Assembly: GCA_045863555.1 (NCBI GenBank)
Contig: BTUU01000008.1
Location: 162,987 to 226,986 of the forward strand
DNA length: 64,000 nucleotides
Source of the DNA: JACRLV01 sp045863555
Lineage (GTDB): Bacteria > Planctomycetota > Phycisphaerae > UBA1845 > Fen-1342
Direction of reading: 5' to 3'
Shown here: one piece after another, positions 50,708-60,076 of the stretch
How positions within the stretch are numbered: the stretch's first letter is position 1
How the letters are laid out: every line of letters starts with the position of its first letter
The notes under the pieces: model-generated
Seen by the model: the letters and a program-made list of their open reading frames with translations, nothing else
What the model was told of the DNA's origin: nothing
Database searches by the model: none
Made by a program: the position numbers and the translations under genes

Positions 50708-52233
50708 GATCCGCCTCCCGCCTCGGACAGGCTCAAACCGACCGCCGCTTCCAGATCTGCCACGCTACGTTCGAGCTCCCCGAGCGCGCGGTGGTACTGG
50801 ACCGTGAACATGAGCCACTTCTGCCAGTTGTCGATGACGAACAGGAAGTCGCTGTCTCCGGCCGAGTACGACGCGCGCGAGACCTCGTAAGCCTGCTGCG
50901 CCTGCGGAATGATCGTGTCCTTAAAGATCGCGGCCAGCTCGCGCTGCGCCTGCACGCGCGCCAGTGCGTCTTCGATCTCGAAGTTGACGCGGTTTCGGGC
51001 GGAGACGTACTCGTGCTGCGTTGCCAGTTGCCGGCTGTGCGCTTCTCGAATGCCCGCCTCGATTTTCTCGATCCAAAGCGGGATGTTCACGCTCAGCGTG
51101 ATCGCCCAGTTGTCCGTCCCCTCCTCGCTCATGCGGTTTACCATGGGCACCATCCCCGTGGTCGGGTTGGGCGGCGGGACAAACGCCTCGCGCGGACGCA
51201 TGTACATCCACTCGAACCCGAGCGTAAAGTCCGGCCAGTATGCCAGCTTGGCCAGCGCGACGCTCTGGCGGTCCCGTTCCAGCTGCTGCTTGAGGCGTTG
51301 CAGGTCCGGATTGTGTTCGGCCGCCGCCGCGAACAGCGCGTCCATCTGCACATCGACGGAGCGGACGTCATACTCATCCAGGGTCGGGACTGGCGTAGCG
51401 GGAAAACGATTCATCACCCGATTCAGCATCGCGACCGCGGTTTGTCGCTGCTGCCGCAGCTCGACAAGCTGACTCTCCAGGTTCGACAGCTCGACCTGGG
51501 CGCGCAGCACGTCGTCCTGCCGCCGGCGCCCTGACGCGACCTGCGCCCTGGCCGCATCGATCAGACCGCGGAGCAGGTCTTGGTTGGCGAGGTCGATCTC
51601 AATCGTGCGGTCGATGATGTAGATGCGGAAGTATGTTCGCTTTACGTCGGCAATCACGGTCAGACGCTGGCGTCGAAGTTCCTGGATCGCCATGCGGGCT
51701 TCCTGGAGCGCTACACGCCCCGCACGATCCAGTTTTTCGGGCACTGGGAATCGTTGTTGAACGCCGAGCGTGAAGAAGTTGTCACCCTCCGCCGTTCGAA
51801 CCGGCTCGGGCAGGGTGCGCGTCATCAGCATGGGATCGGGCAATGCCGTTACCTGCGGCACACGGGCTGCTCGCATGCGCGCCATCTCTTCCGCTGCCTT
51901 GATGTCCGGGTTCTGCTCCAGCGCCAGGACTATGAAGTCGCGCAGCGAGCGCGGCTCCGGGGCAGGCACCCCTGTCGTCTGCGAGGAGGACTCCGCCGGG
52001 CGGGTCGGTCCTGATCGCGTCACAGGGCGTGTTCCGCGGGCGTAGGTCTCGCCGGATTGCGAGCGCTCCCGCGCGAAGCGAGTGATCGCGGTGGACACGT
52101 CCCGATCGGCGGTCTGATTCAGGGCACACCCGACGAGCATGCCGGCCGTGAGAGTCACCCCGACCGCGAAAATAGCCATTGCGGTGGCGAGCGGCTGATG
52201 TGCGCGGCGTCGCGTAGTCATGGTTCGTATCAT
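50704..52233 (-). CDS. cusC: TolC-family outer-membrane efflux lipoprotein (CusC-type)
   Basis: A 509-aa outer-membrane channel protein. The N-terminal signal ends in a lipobox-like LVGCA, so it may be a lipoprotein. Two outer-membrane-efflux repeats are visible (FIVLALEQNPDIKAAEE, then DALFAAAAEHNPDLQRLKQQ), each with long helices rich in Ala/Gln/Arg. It forms the outer channel of the tripartite efflux system encoded next to it. The last codons overlap the CusB start by four bases, so the two genes are translationally coupled. Confidence 0.9.
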   Translation of the reverse strand: MIRTMTTRRRAHQPLATAMAIFAVGVTLTAGMLVGCALNQTADRDVSTAITRFARERSQSGETYARGTRPVTRSGPTRPAESSSQTTGVPAPEPRSLRDFIVLALEQNPDIKAAEEMARMRAARVPQVTALPDPMLMTRTLPEPVRTAEGDNFFTLGVQQRFPVPEKLDRAGRVALQEARMAIQELRRQRLTVIADVKRTYFRIYIIDRTIEIDLANQDLLRGLIDAARAQVASGRRRQDDVLRAQVELSNLESQLVELRQQRQTAVAMLNRVMNRFPATPVPTLDEYDVRSVDVQMDALFAAAAEHNPDLQRLKQQLERDRQSVALAKLAYWPDFTLGFEWMYMRPREAFVPPPNPTTGMVPMVNRMSEEGTDNWAITLSVNIPLWIEKIEAGIREAHSRQLATQHEYVSARNRVNFEIEDALARVQAQRELAAIFKDTIIPQAQQAYEVSRASYSAGDSDFLFVIDNWQKWLMFTVQYHRALGELERSVADLEAAVGLSLSEAGGGS

Positions 52234-52242
52234 CCTCGCAAA

Positions 52243-52899
52243 TCAGTCCCGGCCGGCGTATCGCTCTGGTTCCTGCTCGAATCGCCGACGGCATTCCTCG
52301 ATGCAGAAGTAATACGTGCGGCCCGCGTGTTCGGCGCTCGCCGCAGCCCAGTTCTTGTTGATGGCCATCCCGCACACCGGGTCGCGGATCATGTTTTCCC
52401 GTTGGTACGCGTCGGCATTCTCCAGCCGCAGATACGTGTCCACAAACTCGGTGAGTTTCGTATCAACCCACGTCGCAACCTGCTGCTCGTCAACTTGATC
52501 CAGCGGGAATGTGCGCTGGTCGTGACCGTTGAACTGGAAGAACACGGGCAGGATCTCAAGGCGGTAACAGACGAGCAGCGATTCGAGGTGGCCGTCGGCC
52601 GTGACAAAGACGTCGAGCTGCACCGAGGCGGGAAACCGATCGGTGTGCTGAAACGTGCAGGGGCAGTGGCCGCGCTCGGTATCGACCAGGCGGGCATTCT
52701 CGAACTGATCGGCCAGCGCCTTGACGCGGGGACGGATGACCGATTCGAGCAACGGCGCCGCAACCTCGTTGAACCGTGCCGTGCGACTGTCAAGCTCCTC
52801 CATGCGTTGTCGCATATGGTCCGCGTGAGTCCGCCGCTTGAGCTCGGCGGCTTGAAGCTTCTCGCGGATGCGCAGTTCGAGGTCGTTTGTACTGCTCAC
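52243..52899 (-). CDS. YHS-domain protein with helical N-terminus
   Basis: A 218-aa protein. Residues 1-60 are a charged helix; residues about 60-160 are an unrecognised domain (HCPCTFQHTDRFPASVQLDV). The C-terminal 48 residues are a YHS domain with the metal-binding pattern MIRDPVCGMAI and YYFCIEECRRRF. YHS domains bind metals, often copper. The gene lies just upstream of the TolC gene and belongs to the metal-resistance unit. Confidence 0.85.
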   Translation of the reverse strand: MSSTNDLELRIREKLQAAELKRRTHADHMRQRMEELDSRTARFNEVAAPLLESVIRPRVKALADQFENARLVDTERGHCPCTFQHTDRFPASVQLDVFVTADGHLESLLVCYRLEILPVFFQFNGHDQRTFPLDQVDEQQVATWVDTKLTEFVDTYLRLENADAYQRENMIRDPVCGMAINKNWAAASAEHAGRTYYFCIEECRRRFEQEPERYAGRD

Positions 52900-52914
52900 G
52901 ACAGCCTCCAGGAA

Positions 52915-53220
52915 TCACCCGACATCGATCACCCGGTTCATGGTCCCGTGCTCGTTGCAGACGCAGCCCGGCGCATCGGCATGCGAGTCCGGCTGCCCCG
53001 GCTCGCAACACCATTGCCCATCGACAACGAACTTGTACTCGTATCTGCCGGGCGCGAGTGCCAGCTCGATGACCCATTCGCCCCGGGCGTCCTTCGTCAT
53101 TGGCGCCGCGCGCTCGTCCCAGCCGTTGAACGTGCCGGCGAGATGGACCGCCTCGGCGTCAGGTGCTACGCACGCAAACCGGGTCTTTTGCAGCCGTTGC
53201 TGCTGTGTGGACCGTGCCAT
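52915..53220 (-). CDS. Small isoamylase-early-set (CBM48-like) protein
   Basis: A 101-aa protein made of a CBM48/AMPK-beta-type glycogen-binding fold: VHLAGTFNGWDERAAPMT, then LAPGRYEYKFVVDGQW. CBM48 modules bind alpha-glucans. It is short, with no catalytic domain. The location between a P-type ATPase and a YHS protein is unexpected; it could be a small stand-alone carbohydrate- or regulator-binding module. The last 25 residues add CCEPGQPDS and VCNEHG, giving three Cys that could bind metal. Confidence 0.8.
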   Translation of the reverse strand: MARSTQQQRLQKTRFACVAPDAEAVHLAGTFNGWDERAAPMTKDARGEWVIELALAPGRYEYKFVVDGQWCCEPGQPDSHADAPGCVCNEHGTMNRVIDVG

Positions 53221-53248
53221 GTTGATCTCCTCGAGTCGCCTTCGTCAT

Positions 53249-55354
53249 CTACCGGATTGGATGCCCAGGCGGCGGCGTTTCTTCCAGTCGATCGCGAGTC
53301 TGGTTTCGAGGTCCGACGCGGAGCAGCCGGGCGTTGATAGCCACGATGACGGTCGACACCGACATCAGCACGGCGCCGAACGCGGGACTGAGCACAATGC
53401 CGGCGGCATAAAGAACGCCCGCAGCCAGCGGGATGGCGACAATGTTGTAGCCCGCGGCCCACCACAGGTTCTGGACCATCTTGCGGTACGTGGCTCGCGC
53501 CAGTTCCACGATTGCGGTTACGTCGCGGGGGTCGGAGCGAACGAGCACGATATCAGCCGATTCGATCGCGACGTCGGTTCCAGCTCCAACTGCGATGCCC
53601 ACGTCCGCTTGCGTCAGTGCCGGAGCGTCGTTCACGCCGTCCCCGGTCATTGCGACCCTCAATCCGCGCGCCTGGACTTCCTTGATCTTCGCCGCCTTCT
53701 GCTCGGGCAGCACCTGGGCAAATACTTCGTCGAGCCCAAGTTCGCGCGAGACCCACTCGGCGACGGCTTTCGCATCGCCGGTGAGCATCATGACGCGCAG
53801 GCCCATCTGCTTCAGCCGGTCGATTGCCTCACGTGATTCGGGCCGGATGACATCCGCTAGCGCGATGGCGCCGACGAGTGTGTCGTCTGTGAGCACGAAG
53901 ACCACCGTCTTACCTTCGTCGGCTGCGCTGCGAACACGTTCGTCGTCCGTGTGAATGCTGGCTTGCCGCAAGAAGCCTGGGCTCACGACCTTGATGTTGG
54001 CGCCTTCGACGATCGCCTCGGCTCCTTTGCCTGGAATCGCCCGAAACTCCTTGGCCGCGAGGATCCTGACATTACGCGCTTCCGCGCCGCGGACAACGCC
54101 TGCCGCAATCGGATGCTCCGATTGAGCTTCGATCGCACCCGCGAGCGCAAGGATGCGCGATTCGTCGAGGCCCGCTAACGGGATGACATCGGTGACGCCG
54201 AACCGACCTTCCGTCAGCGTTCCGGTCTTGTCGAAAACGATCGCGTCGAGGTCGCGCGCGGCCTCGAAGGCCGTTCGATCGCGAATGAGCAGGCCGCTGC
54301 GGGCCGAGATCGCGGTGGAAACGGCGACAACGAGCGGCACGGCCAGCCCCAGCGCGTGCGGGCAAGCGATGACCATGACCGTCACGGTGCGTTCGAGCGC
54401 GTAGGCAAATTGTTTTCCAAGCGCGAGCCAGGTGATGAGCGTCACGGCACCCGAGCTCAGCGCGACGACCGTGAGCAGCAGCGCGGCGCGGTTGGCCAGG
54501 TCCTGCGTGCGCGAGCGCGACTCTTGTGCTTTGCGCACCAAATCGATCACCTGCGCGAGGTAGGTCTCGTCACCGGTCTTCGAGACCTCGACCTTGATCG
54601 CGCCCTCGCCGTTGACGGCGCCGCCGATGACCTCATCGCCCTCGCCTTTTTCCACGGGCCTGCTCTCGCCGGTCAGCATCGACTCATTGACGCTGGTCCG
54701 CCCTTCGACCACTCTGCCGTCAGTGGGAATCTTCTCGCCCGGCTTTACGAGCACTCGGTCGCCGTGCTTCAGGTCAGCTACCGGCACATCCTTGGTAGCG
54801 TCACCGGCAAGCAGGTGCGCCTCCGCTGGCATGAGCTTCACCAGCTTCTCCAGCGCGGCCGAGGCGCCCATGACCGACTTCATCTCGATCCAATGGCCCA
54901 GCAGCATGATGTCGATCAGCGTGGCCAGTTCCCAGAAGAACACCTCGCCGCGCACGCCGAAGACGACCAGGCTGCTGTAGAAGTACGCGACCGAGATCGC
55001 CAGCCCGATCAGCGTCATCATGCCCGGTTGGCGCTTGCCGAGTTCGCTGAACAGTCCCTTGAGGAAGGGCCAGCCGCCGTAGAAGTAGATGGCGCTGGCG
55101 AAGAGAAACTGGACATAGCTGTCGCCCGCAAACCGAAGTGAGTCGCGCACGCCGAGCCACGTTTGGATCATTGGCGCGAGCGCGACGACCGGGACCGACA
55201 GCACGAAACACACCCAGAAACGCCGATGAAAATCCGCGACCATGTGAGCGTGGTGCGATTCGTGGCCAGCGTGCTGGATGCGGCGGCTGGGCCGAGCCGC
55301 CTCTGCCGGGTCGTGGTGATGCGATTCGGTGGGGTGTTCGTGAGTGTTCGTCAT
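53249..55354 (-). CDS. Copper/silver-type P1B ATPase (CPH motif)
   Basis: A 701-aa metal pump. The His-rich N-terminus (HHHDPAEAAR, HESHHAHM) likely collects metal ions. Conserved elements are TGES (in MLTGESRPVEKG), the membrane metal site CPH (VIACPHALGLAVP), the phosphorylated Asp in DKTGTLT, and GDGVNDAPAL. CPH ATPases (P1B-3 type) typically export Cu2+ or Ag+; the substrate cannot be fixed from sequence. Eight membrane helices can be placed. The gene is second in the metal unit, after the HMA-MauE protein. Confidence 0.93.
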   Translation of the reverse strand: MTNTHEHPTESHHHDPAEAARPSRRIQHAGHESHHAHMVADFHRRFWVCFVLSVPVVALAPMIQTWLGVRDSLRFAGDSYVQFLFASAIYFYGGWPFLKGLFSELGKRQPGMMTLIGLAISVAYFYSSLVVFGVRGEVFFWELATLIDIMLLGHWIEMKSVMGASAALEKLVKLMPAEAHLLAGDATKDVPVADLKHGDRVLVKPGEKIPTDGRVVEGRTSVNESMLTGESRPVEKGEGDEVIGGAVNGEGAIKVEVSKTGDETYLAQVIDLVRKAQESRSRTQDLANRAALLLTVVALSSGAVTLITWLALGKQFAYALERTVTVMVIACPHALGLAVPLVVAVSTAISARSGLLIRDRTAFEAARDLDAIVFDKTGTLTEGRFGVTDVIPLAGLDESRILALAGAIEAQSEHPIAAGVVRGAEARNVRILAAKEFRAIPGKGAEAIVEGANIKVVSPGFLRQASIHTDDERVRSAADEGKTVVFVLTDDTLVGAIALADVIRPESREAIDRLKQMGLRVMMLTGDAKAVAEWVSRELGLDEVFAQVLPEQKAAKIKEVQARGLRVAMTGDGVNDAPALTQADVGIAVGAGTDVAIESADIVLVRSDPRDVTAIVELARATYRKMVQNLWWAAGYNIVAIPLAAGVLYAAGIVLSPAFGAVLMSVSTVIVAINARLLRVGPRNQTRDRLEETPPPGHPIR

Positions 55355-55479
55355 CGGCCGGACTCCGGACCGCGATTACGATGGTTGAGTTGGTGGTTGC
55401 CGGGCCAGCTCCTCAGTGGCTGCTGACGAGATGCCGCAGAGCCTGCTGTCCTTTGTCTCTTGCCAACATGAATCACAGG

Positions 55480-56214
55480 CTACGCCGTCGAGTGCGGCAG
55501 AATCAGCATTGTCGCGGCCATCAACGCCATCACCACGTCCTCCGCCAGCGTAACTTGCGTCAACGGCAGCTTCAGTACGGTCCCCAGACAGGCACAGCGA
55601 ATCCGTCGCTTGTTGAGCAGCGCCCTCAGAACGCCGACTGCGCCAACGAGCATCAGCGCGAGCGTCACAGAGTTGGTAAGCCAAGGCAGTACGCTCGTAA
55701 CGTACGCTGCACCCAGAACCAGCTCTACAAACGGATAGATGTATCCCCAGGTCGGCCACGCCGCAGCGACAAGGTCGTACGTGCGATACGATGTGGCGAA
55801 GCCGCGCACGTCGAGCAGCTTGAAAAACGAGAACACGAGAAAGAACCCGCCCATGAATGCGTTCATGAGCGTAGCCAGCGTGAACGACCCGCTGGCCCAC
55901 GCGGTCAGTGCGGCCGTTCCAGCGATGTACGCGACGATCAGCACGAGTGGGTAGAACGAACCTCGTTCGCTCTCGTCGGGCGATGACGCCGACGAGGACG
56001 CTTCTGGAGTGGGCGCGACCCTGTAATCGCCAGCGCTCCGCACCGCGGTTTCGATTTCGGCGCGCGAAACTGGCGAACTCGACCGCACGCGTGCGACAGG
56101 CGGTTCAAGCGACACCTCAATGGCCTCGATGCCGGCAAGGCGCTGCAGCGCTGCGGTGATTTTCCCCACGCACGACTGGCAGTGCATGCCCGCGATGGGC
56201 ACAGACGTTTCCAT
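55480..56214 (-). CDS. HMA domain fused to MauE/DoxX-like membrane protein
   Basis: A 244-aa protein. Residues 1-70 are a heavy-metal-associated domain with the metal site MHCQSC (GMHCQSCVGKI). The rest has four or five membrane helices (LIVAYIAGTAALTAW, FMGGFFLVFSFFKLLDV, YIYPFVELVLGAAYV) with the Cys-containing RRIRCACLGTVLKLP and resembles MauE/DoxX redox-associated membrane proteins. The fusion suggests a metal- or thiol-handling membrane protein. It lies between the triple-YHS gene and the P-type ATPase gene. Confidence 0.83.
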   Translation of the reverse strand: METSVPIAGMHCQSCVGKITAALQRLAGIEAIEVSLEPPVARVRSSSPVSRAEIETAVRSAGDYRVAPTPEASSSASSPDESERGSFYPLVLIVAYIAGTAALTAWASGSFTLATLMNAFMGGFFLVFSFFKLLDVRGFATSYRTYDLVAAAWPTWGYIYPFVELVLGAAYVTSVLPWLTNSVTLALMLVGAVGVLRALLNKRRIRCACLGTVLKLPLTQVTLAEDVVMALMAATMLILPHSTA

Positions 56215-56242
56215 CCGAATGTCCTCTCAGATCAGTGAGCGG

Positions 56243-56974
56243 CTACGGGTGCTTGTGGTCGCCGTGCTCGGTTTTCTTCGCCTTCGGATCGGCTGCCGAT
56301 ACTTTGGCGGGGTCGATCGGCGTACCCTGCGCAGCCAGCCTTTCCGCGTACTTGGCTGGTTCCTTCAGCAGTTTGTCCGCACAGCCGGAGCAGCACAGAT
56401 AGATGCGCTGGCCGGTGGGCAGGTCTGTGAAGACGGTCGGGTCAACCTTGTCGCCGCTGACGGGGCAGCGCGTCTGATACGTGTAACAGTCCTCGAGTTT
56501 GGCGTCCAAGCGCCTGTTGTCCGCGTCCGAGTTGCCCGCGCTGTCAAACTTGCTTACGCAGCGCGCACAGCAGAAGCTGACCGGTTTTCCGCGGGTGACG
56601 ATCTGCGTCTTGCCGTCAACTGGATTCCCGCTGATGGGGCACGTCACCTGAATACGCTCCAGCTTCTTGATCGCTTCCCGCTGCGCTGCCAGCTTCTCCG
56701 CGTACTTGGCCGGCTCCTTCGTGAACTTCTTGATGCACGGCTCGCAGCAGAAATAGACTGGCCCGTCGTCCGTTATCGTCTTGACGGCGAAGTCCACCGT
56801 TTCGCCCATAACGGGGCACAGCGGCAGCTTGCTGTCCGAGTCAGCGGGCTTCTTCTCCGCAGTCGTCTTGCCGTCCGCGGCGCCGTGGCCGCCGTGTTCC
56901 TGAGAAAGGGCCGTGCCGACGGGAAACGCGAAGAGCAAGGTCGCGGCGATCGTCGAGCAACAGGTCTTGCGCAT
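56243..56974 (-). CDS. Exported triple-YHS metal-binding protein
   Basis: A 243-aa protein with a signal peptide (CCSTIAATLLFAFPVGTALS). Three YHS-like units follow, each with a CPV/CPI entry and a CC-x-x-C site: LCPVMGETVDF with YFCCEPCIKKF, VTCPISGNPVDG with SFCCARCVSKF, and RCPVSGDKVDP with YLCCSGCADKL. ATG 56974 is supported by GGAG eight bases upstream; the longer frame to 57529 overlaps the divergent sigma gene. It is the first gene of the leftward metal-resistance unit and probably a periplasmic metal binder. Confidence 0.88.
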   Translation of the reverse strand: MRKTCCSTIAATLLFAFPVGTALSQEHGGHGAADGKTTAEKKPADSDSKLPLCPVMGETVDFAVKTITDDGPVYFCCEPCIKKFTKEPAKYAEKLAAQREAIKKLERIQVTCPISGNPVDGKTQIVTRGKPVSFCCARCVSKFDSAGNSDADNRRLDAKLEDCYTYQTRCPVSGDKVDPTVFTDLPTGQRIYLCCSGCADKLLKEPAKYAERLAAQGTPIDPAKVSAADPKAKKTEHGDHKHP

Positions 56975-57137
56975 GTTATGCACTCCGAGGAGTTCACTCC
57001 GGCGTGGCGCGTCTCCGTAACGGGCCGATGTTCGCCGATTGCCCCGTTGGATGCCCCGGTCGCCGACTTTCTTCCGCCGGGCACGCAGAATCGCCCGGAA
57101 CACGCTTGCGTCGGCATTGAGCTTGGCCGCAGCCGCG

Positions 57138-57803
57138 ATGGCGGATAGATTCAGAGCCGTGGACCACCGCGAAACAGGCCCAACGACGTCCGAACACGAG
57201 CTTGTCGAGCGCTGCAAGCGCGGCGATCGCGAGGCCCAGCGCACCCTGTACGAGCAGACCAGCCAGCGCGTATTCCGCCTGCTGACGCGCATGACCCGTT
57301 CCGCTGAAATCGCTGAAGATCTCGCCCAGGAGACGTATCTGAAGGCGTTCTCGGCGATCGCCACGTTCGACCAGCGCTCGGCAGTGCATACCTGGCTGTA
57401 CCGGATTGCAGTCAACGAGGCGCTCCAGTGGCTGCGGCGCAGGAAACCAACCTTGCTCGACCCCGAGATCGCCGCTGCACGGCCGGACCCGCGGAACAAC
57501 GGCCACGACTCCGGGGCGCACCTGGACATCGAGGAAGCAATGGCAGCGCTCGATCCGACGGAACGGGCGATGCTCCTGCTTCGGTACCAGGAGGGGCTCG
57601 ACTACCGGGCGATCGCTGAGGTAACTGAGGTCGCGATGGGGACGGTCGGATCTCGGCTGAATCGGGCTCGTGAGCAACTCCGCGAGCTCCTGAAGGATTT
57701 CGAACCGGGACGGGAAGAAATTCAGTCGGATAAGCATCGAATCCGTCACGGACGGGAAGGTGCTGATCGGATCGTCCCGTCCGTCGAGGAACGCGCGTCG
57801 TGA
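57138..57803 (+). CDS. ECF-type RNA polymerase sigma factor
   Basis: A 221-aa protein with sigma region 2 (ELVERCKRGDREAQRTLYEQ, then AEDLAQETYLKAFSAI) and region 4 (LLLRYQEGLDYRAIAEVTEV, then GSRLNRAREQLREL). Extracytoplasmic-function sigma factors answer envelope or metal stress. I chose ATG 57138 (MADRFRAVDH), although GTG 57159 is also possible; the earlier frame overlaps the divergent gene's upstream region. The anti-sigma gene overlaps its end by four bases, and both are divergent from the YHS-ATPase-Cus unit, so control of both sides is likely. Confidence 0.92.
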   Translation: MADRFRAVDHRETGPTTSEHELVERCKRGDREAQRTLYEQTSQRVFRLLTRMTRSAEIAEDLAQETYLKAFSAIATFDQRSAVHTWLYRIAVNEALQWLRRRKPTLLDPEIAAARPDPRNNGHDSGAHLDIEEAMAALDPTERAMLLLRYQEGLDYRAIAEVTEVAMGTVGSRLNRAREQLRELLKDFEPGREEIQSDKHRIRHGREGADRIVPSVEERAS

Positions 57804-58639
57804 AGACCTGCGAGGAAATGCGCGAAGTGCTCGGCCCGTACGTGGACGGCGAAGGTTCGCCGGAAACGCGTGCGACGATTGAGGCGCATGTCTGCACCTG
57901 CAAAGACTGTCACTGCGAAGTCACTCGAATCCGCGAGCTGGGCGCGCGGATCGAAGCCGGCGGATCGGTGTGTGTTCCGTCAGCCCTGTGGGAGCGTATC
58001 GAGTCACGCCTGGCAGAGGCCCCAAAGCTCGTTCGCGTTTCGCACTGGCTTCGTCTGCGCTCAGTCGTCGCCGCGGCCGCGTGCCTGCTCCTCGCCGTCG
58101 GCGGCGGCTACTTCATGTTGACGCAGGGACTGAGTACGCGGGCCGAGGCGGCCACGGTGAACTTCTCGGCGTTGCTGGACGGACTGTCGGTCGATGCGGA
58201 GAAGGCATTCCGCGAGTTCGTACAGCTATACCGGGGGCGTCGCGTAACGGCCGCGGAGGCCCGCAGACATGCCTCGCAGCTCAACTTCGAAATCCCTGCG
58301 ACTCTGCCCGGTGGTTTCCAGTTGGATGAGGCCTTCGCGCTGAAGATTGGCGATGCGCCCGCCGCTGCGGCGACATACCGGCGGTCCGGTGAGTTTGTCG
58401 GGACGATCTTTCACCGAGCCATCCACCCCGAGGACTACGGCACGCACCGCGACCATCCGTGTGTAATCGGCGAGCATCGGGGCCATCGCGTTGAGGTAGG
58501 CGAGTGGCGGCTGGTACACGTCACCGACGCGACGACGTGCCATTGCGTGCTGAGCCGGCTGGGCGAAACCGAAGAGCTGCCCGAAATACTCCGCGCGGTA
58601 GCACCGGACGCAAAGTCCGTGGACCACTCACACCCCTAG
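57800..58639 (+). CDS. Anti-sigma factor (zf-HC2-type) with membrane anchor
   Basis: A 279-aa protein. Residues 1-45 match a zinc-finger anti-sigma domain (CEEMREVLGPYVDGEGS, then HVCTCKDCHCEV with the H-x3-C-x2-C pattern). Residues about 75-95 are a membrane helix (SVVAAAACLLLAVGGGYFML). The C-terminal part (about 180 aa) contains several His and Cys (HRDHPCVIGEHRGH, TTCHCVLSRLG, DHSHP) that could sense metal in the periplasm. GTG start overlapping the sigma stop (GTGA). Metal sensing is inferred from residues and context, not shown. Confidence 0.85.
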   Translation: MKTCEEMREVLGPYVDGEGSPETRATIEAHVCTCKDCHCEVTRIRELGARIEAGGSVCVPSALWERIESRLAEAPKLVRVSHWLRLRSVVAAAACLLLAVGGGYFMLTQGLSTRAEAATVNFSALLDGLSVDAEKAFREFVQLYRGRRVTAAEARRHASQLNFEIPATLPGGFQLDEAFALKIGDAPAAAATYRRSGEFVGTIFHRAIHPEDYGTHRDHPCVIGEHRGHRVEVGEWRLVHVTDATTCHCVLSRLGETEELPEILRAVAPDAKSVDHSHP

Positions 58640-58854
58640 CTGGCGAGGCCATCCGGTCTGCTGGCTCGTAATTCATAACCTTCGGCAGCCGCATGTTTTA
58701 CGCTTGACGCGACCAGCGCGAGCGGCAGGATCGTGGCACGCACGGCCGCCCAAACTTCTACGAGAGTCCGCGAACCCACTTTTCTTTGGGCGCCGGCGAA
58801 GAAACATCGACCGTTGCGCATCAAACGAGTTGTCCGCTGGCGAATGGAGAACAC

Positions 58855-59190
58855 ATGAGACTTGCCTGCATTCTGGTGGTTTCGATTTGGCTCGTGTCGG
58901 GCTGCGCGTCCCCGGATCGCCGCTCCTCGACTCCTGCGGCTGTATCAGATCCGACCGCCGCTGCGAATTCCTCAGCGACACTCACCGTGCATGGCCTCGC
59001 GTGCCCGCTCTGTGCTCACAACATCGACAAACAGCTGCTTAGAGTAGAGGGCGTGAGGACCGTCGACGTGGATCTTGGGACGGGGACCGTCAAGCTGAAT
59101 TTCGAATCGGGGAAGCAGCCGAGCGACAAAGAACTGGCGGCTGCGGTTGAGGCTGGCGGATTCACATTGAACAAGGTCGAGCGGCACTGA
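58855..59190 (+). CDS. HMA-domain lipoprotein
   Basis: A 111-aa protein. The signal ends in a lipobox (WLVSGCA), so it should be lipid-anchored. Residues 45-111 are a heavy-metal-associated domain with the site CPLC in GLACPLCAHNID, and the strand pattern VRTVDVDLGTGTVKLNFES. It is probably a periplasmic metal-binding or delivery protein. ATG 58855 is backed by GGAG; the frame extends to 58786. Lies between the anti-sigma gene and the beta-barrel protein gene. Confidence 0.85.
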   Translation: MRLACILVVSIWLVSGCASPDRRSSTPAAVSDPTAAANSSATLTVHGLACPLCAHNIDKQLLRVEGVRTVDVDLGTGTVKLNFESGKQPSDKELAAAVEAGGFTLNKVERH

Positions 59191-59227
59191 TTCCCGTTCC
59201 AAACTCCCGGTTCGAGGTCCATCCAAG

Positions 59228-60076
59228 ATGAGTCCCTGCATTTGCCGCACCTGTTGCGCGCTCGCCGTCGCGCTGACCATTCCCACGGCCGCCGTGAAGG
59301 CGCAGGAACCGCCGAACGCCTACGAGTCCGCGACCCAGCCCGGGCCCGGAACGTTCATCTTCAAACCGCAGCTGCGCTACTTCTATCTCGATGATGCTCC
59401 GTCATCGCCCCGGAGTGAGACGCATCAGTTGAACTTCTCAAACACGCTGAACTTCGGTATCGCGCCGGACTGGTCTGCGAGCATCCGGTTTCCGCTGGAA
59501 CAGCGCTGGCAGTTAGACCGCGCCTCGTCCGACGAAGAGTCGTTCGGCATCGGCGACCTGACGACGCTCCTGAAGTGGCGCGTCTGGCGCAACGACACGA
59601 GCCCTCTAGACACGCAGCGTCTGGCGGTTTTTGGCGGTTTGGAATGGCCGCTGGGGCAGAGCGAGTTCTCAAGCTATTCCTTTGACCCGATCGTCGGTGC
59701 GGCCTACACCCAGGTGTCGGGCCGTCACGGCATCAATCTCTCGGGAGCTTGGAAGTTCACCACCGACGGCGACGAGAATCCTCTGCTTGCCGGCGACGGC
59801 CAGGCAGACCTTCTCCGCTACGATGCCGCGTACCTCTTTCGCCTCGATCCGGAGCGGTACACGGCGGACACGAAGGGCGCGTGGTACGCTGTATTGGAGC
59901 TGAACGGCCTGTACGAGACGAACGGCGATCACGAGGTGTTTCTCTCGCCGGGCATCATGTTCGAGGCGCAGTCGTGGGTGCTCGAATTCTCGGTTCAGCT
60001 GCCAGCGGTACAGCGGCTCGATCACCGCCCGGAGACGGATTTCGCCGTGGTTTTTGGGCTGAGATTCTTGTTCTAA
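59228..60076 (+). CDS. Outer-membrane beta-barrel protein (phenol-MetA-like)
   Basis: A 282-aa protein with a signal peptide (TCCALAVALTIPTAAVKAQ). The remainder has alternating hydrophobic/polar strands (FIFKPQLRYFYLD, then LNFGIAPDWSASIRFPLEQ, WELNGLYETNG-like strands) and a C-terminal GLRFLF, the signal for outer-membrane barrel assembly. It resembles the MetA-pathway-type transporters of the outer membrane. A role in metal or small-molecule passage is possible from its neighbours. Confidence 0.78.
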   Translation: MSPCICRTCCALAVALTIPTAAVKAQEPPNAYESATQPGPGTFIFKPQLRYFYLDDAPSSPRSETHQLNFSNTLNFGIAPDWSASIRFPLEQRWQLDRASSDEESFGIGDLTTLLKWRVWRNDTSPLDTQRLAVFGGLEWPLGQSEFSSYSFDPIVGAAYTQVSGRHGINLSGAWKFTTDGDENPLLAGDGQADLLRYDAAYLFRLDPERYTADTKGAWYAVLELNGLYETNGDHEVFLSPGIMFEAQSWVLEFSVQLPAVQRLDHRPETDFAVVFGLRFLF

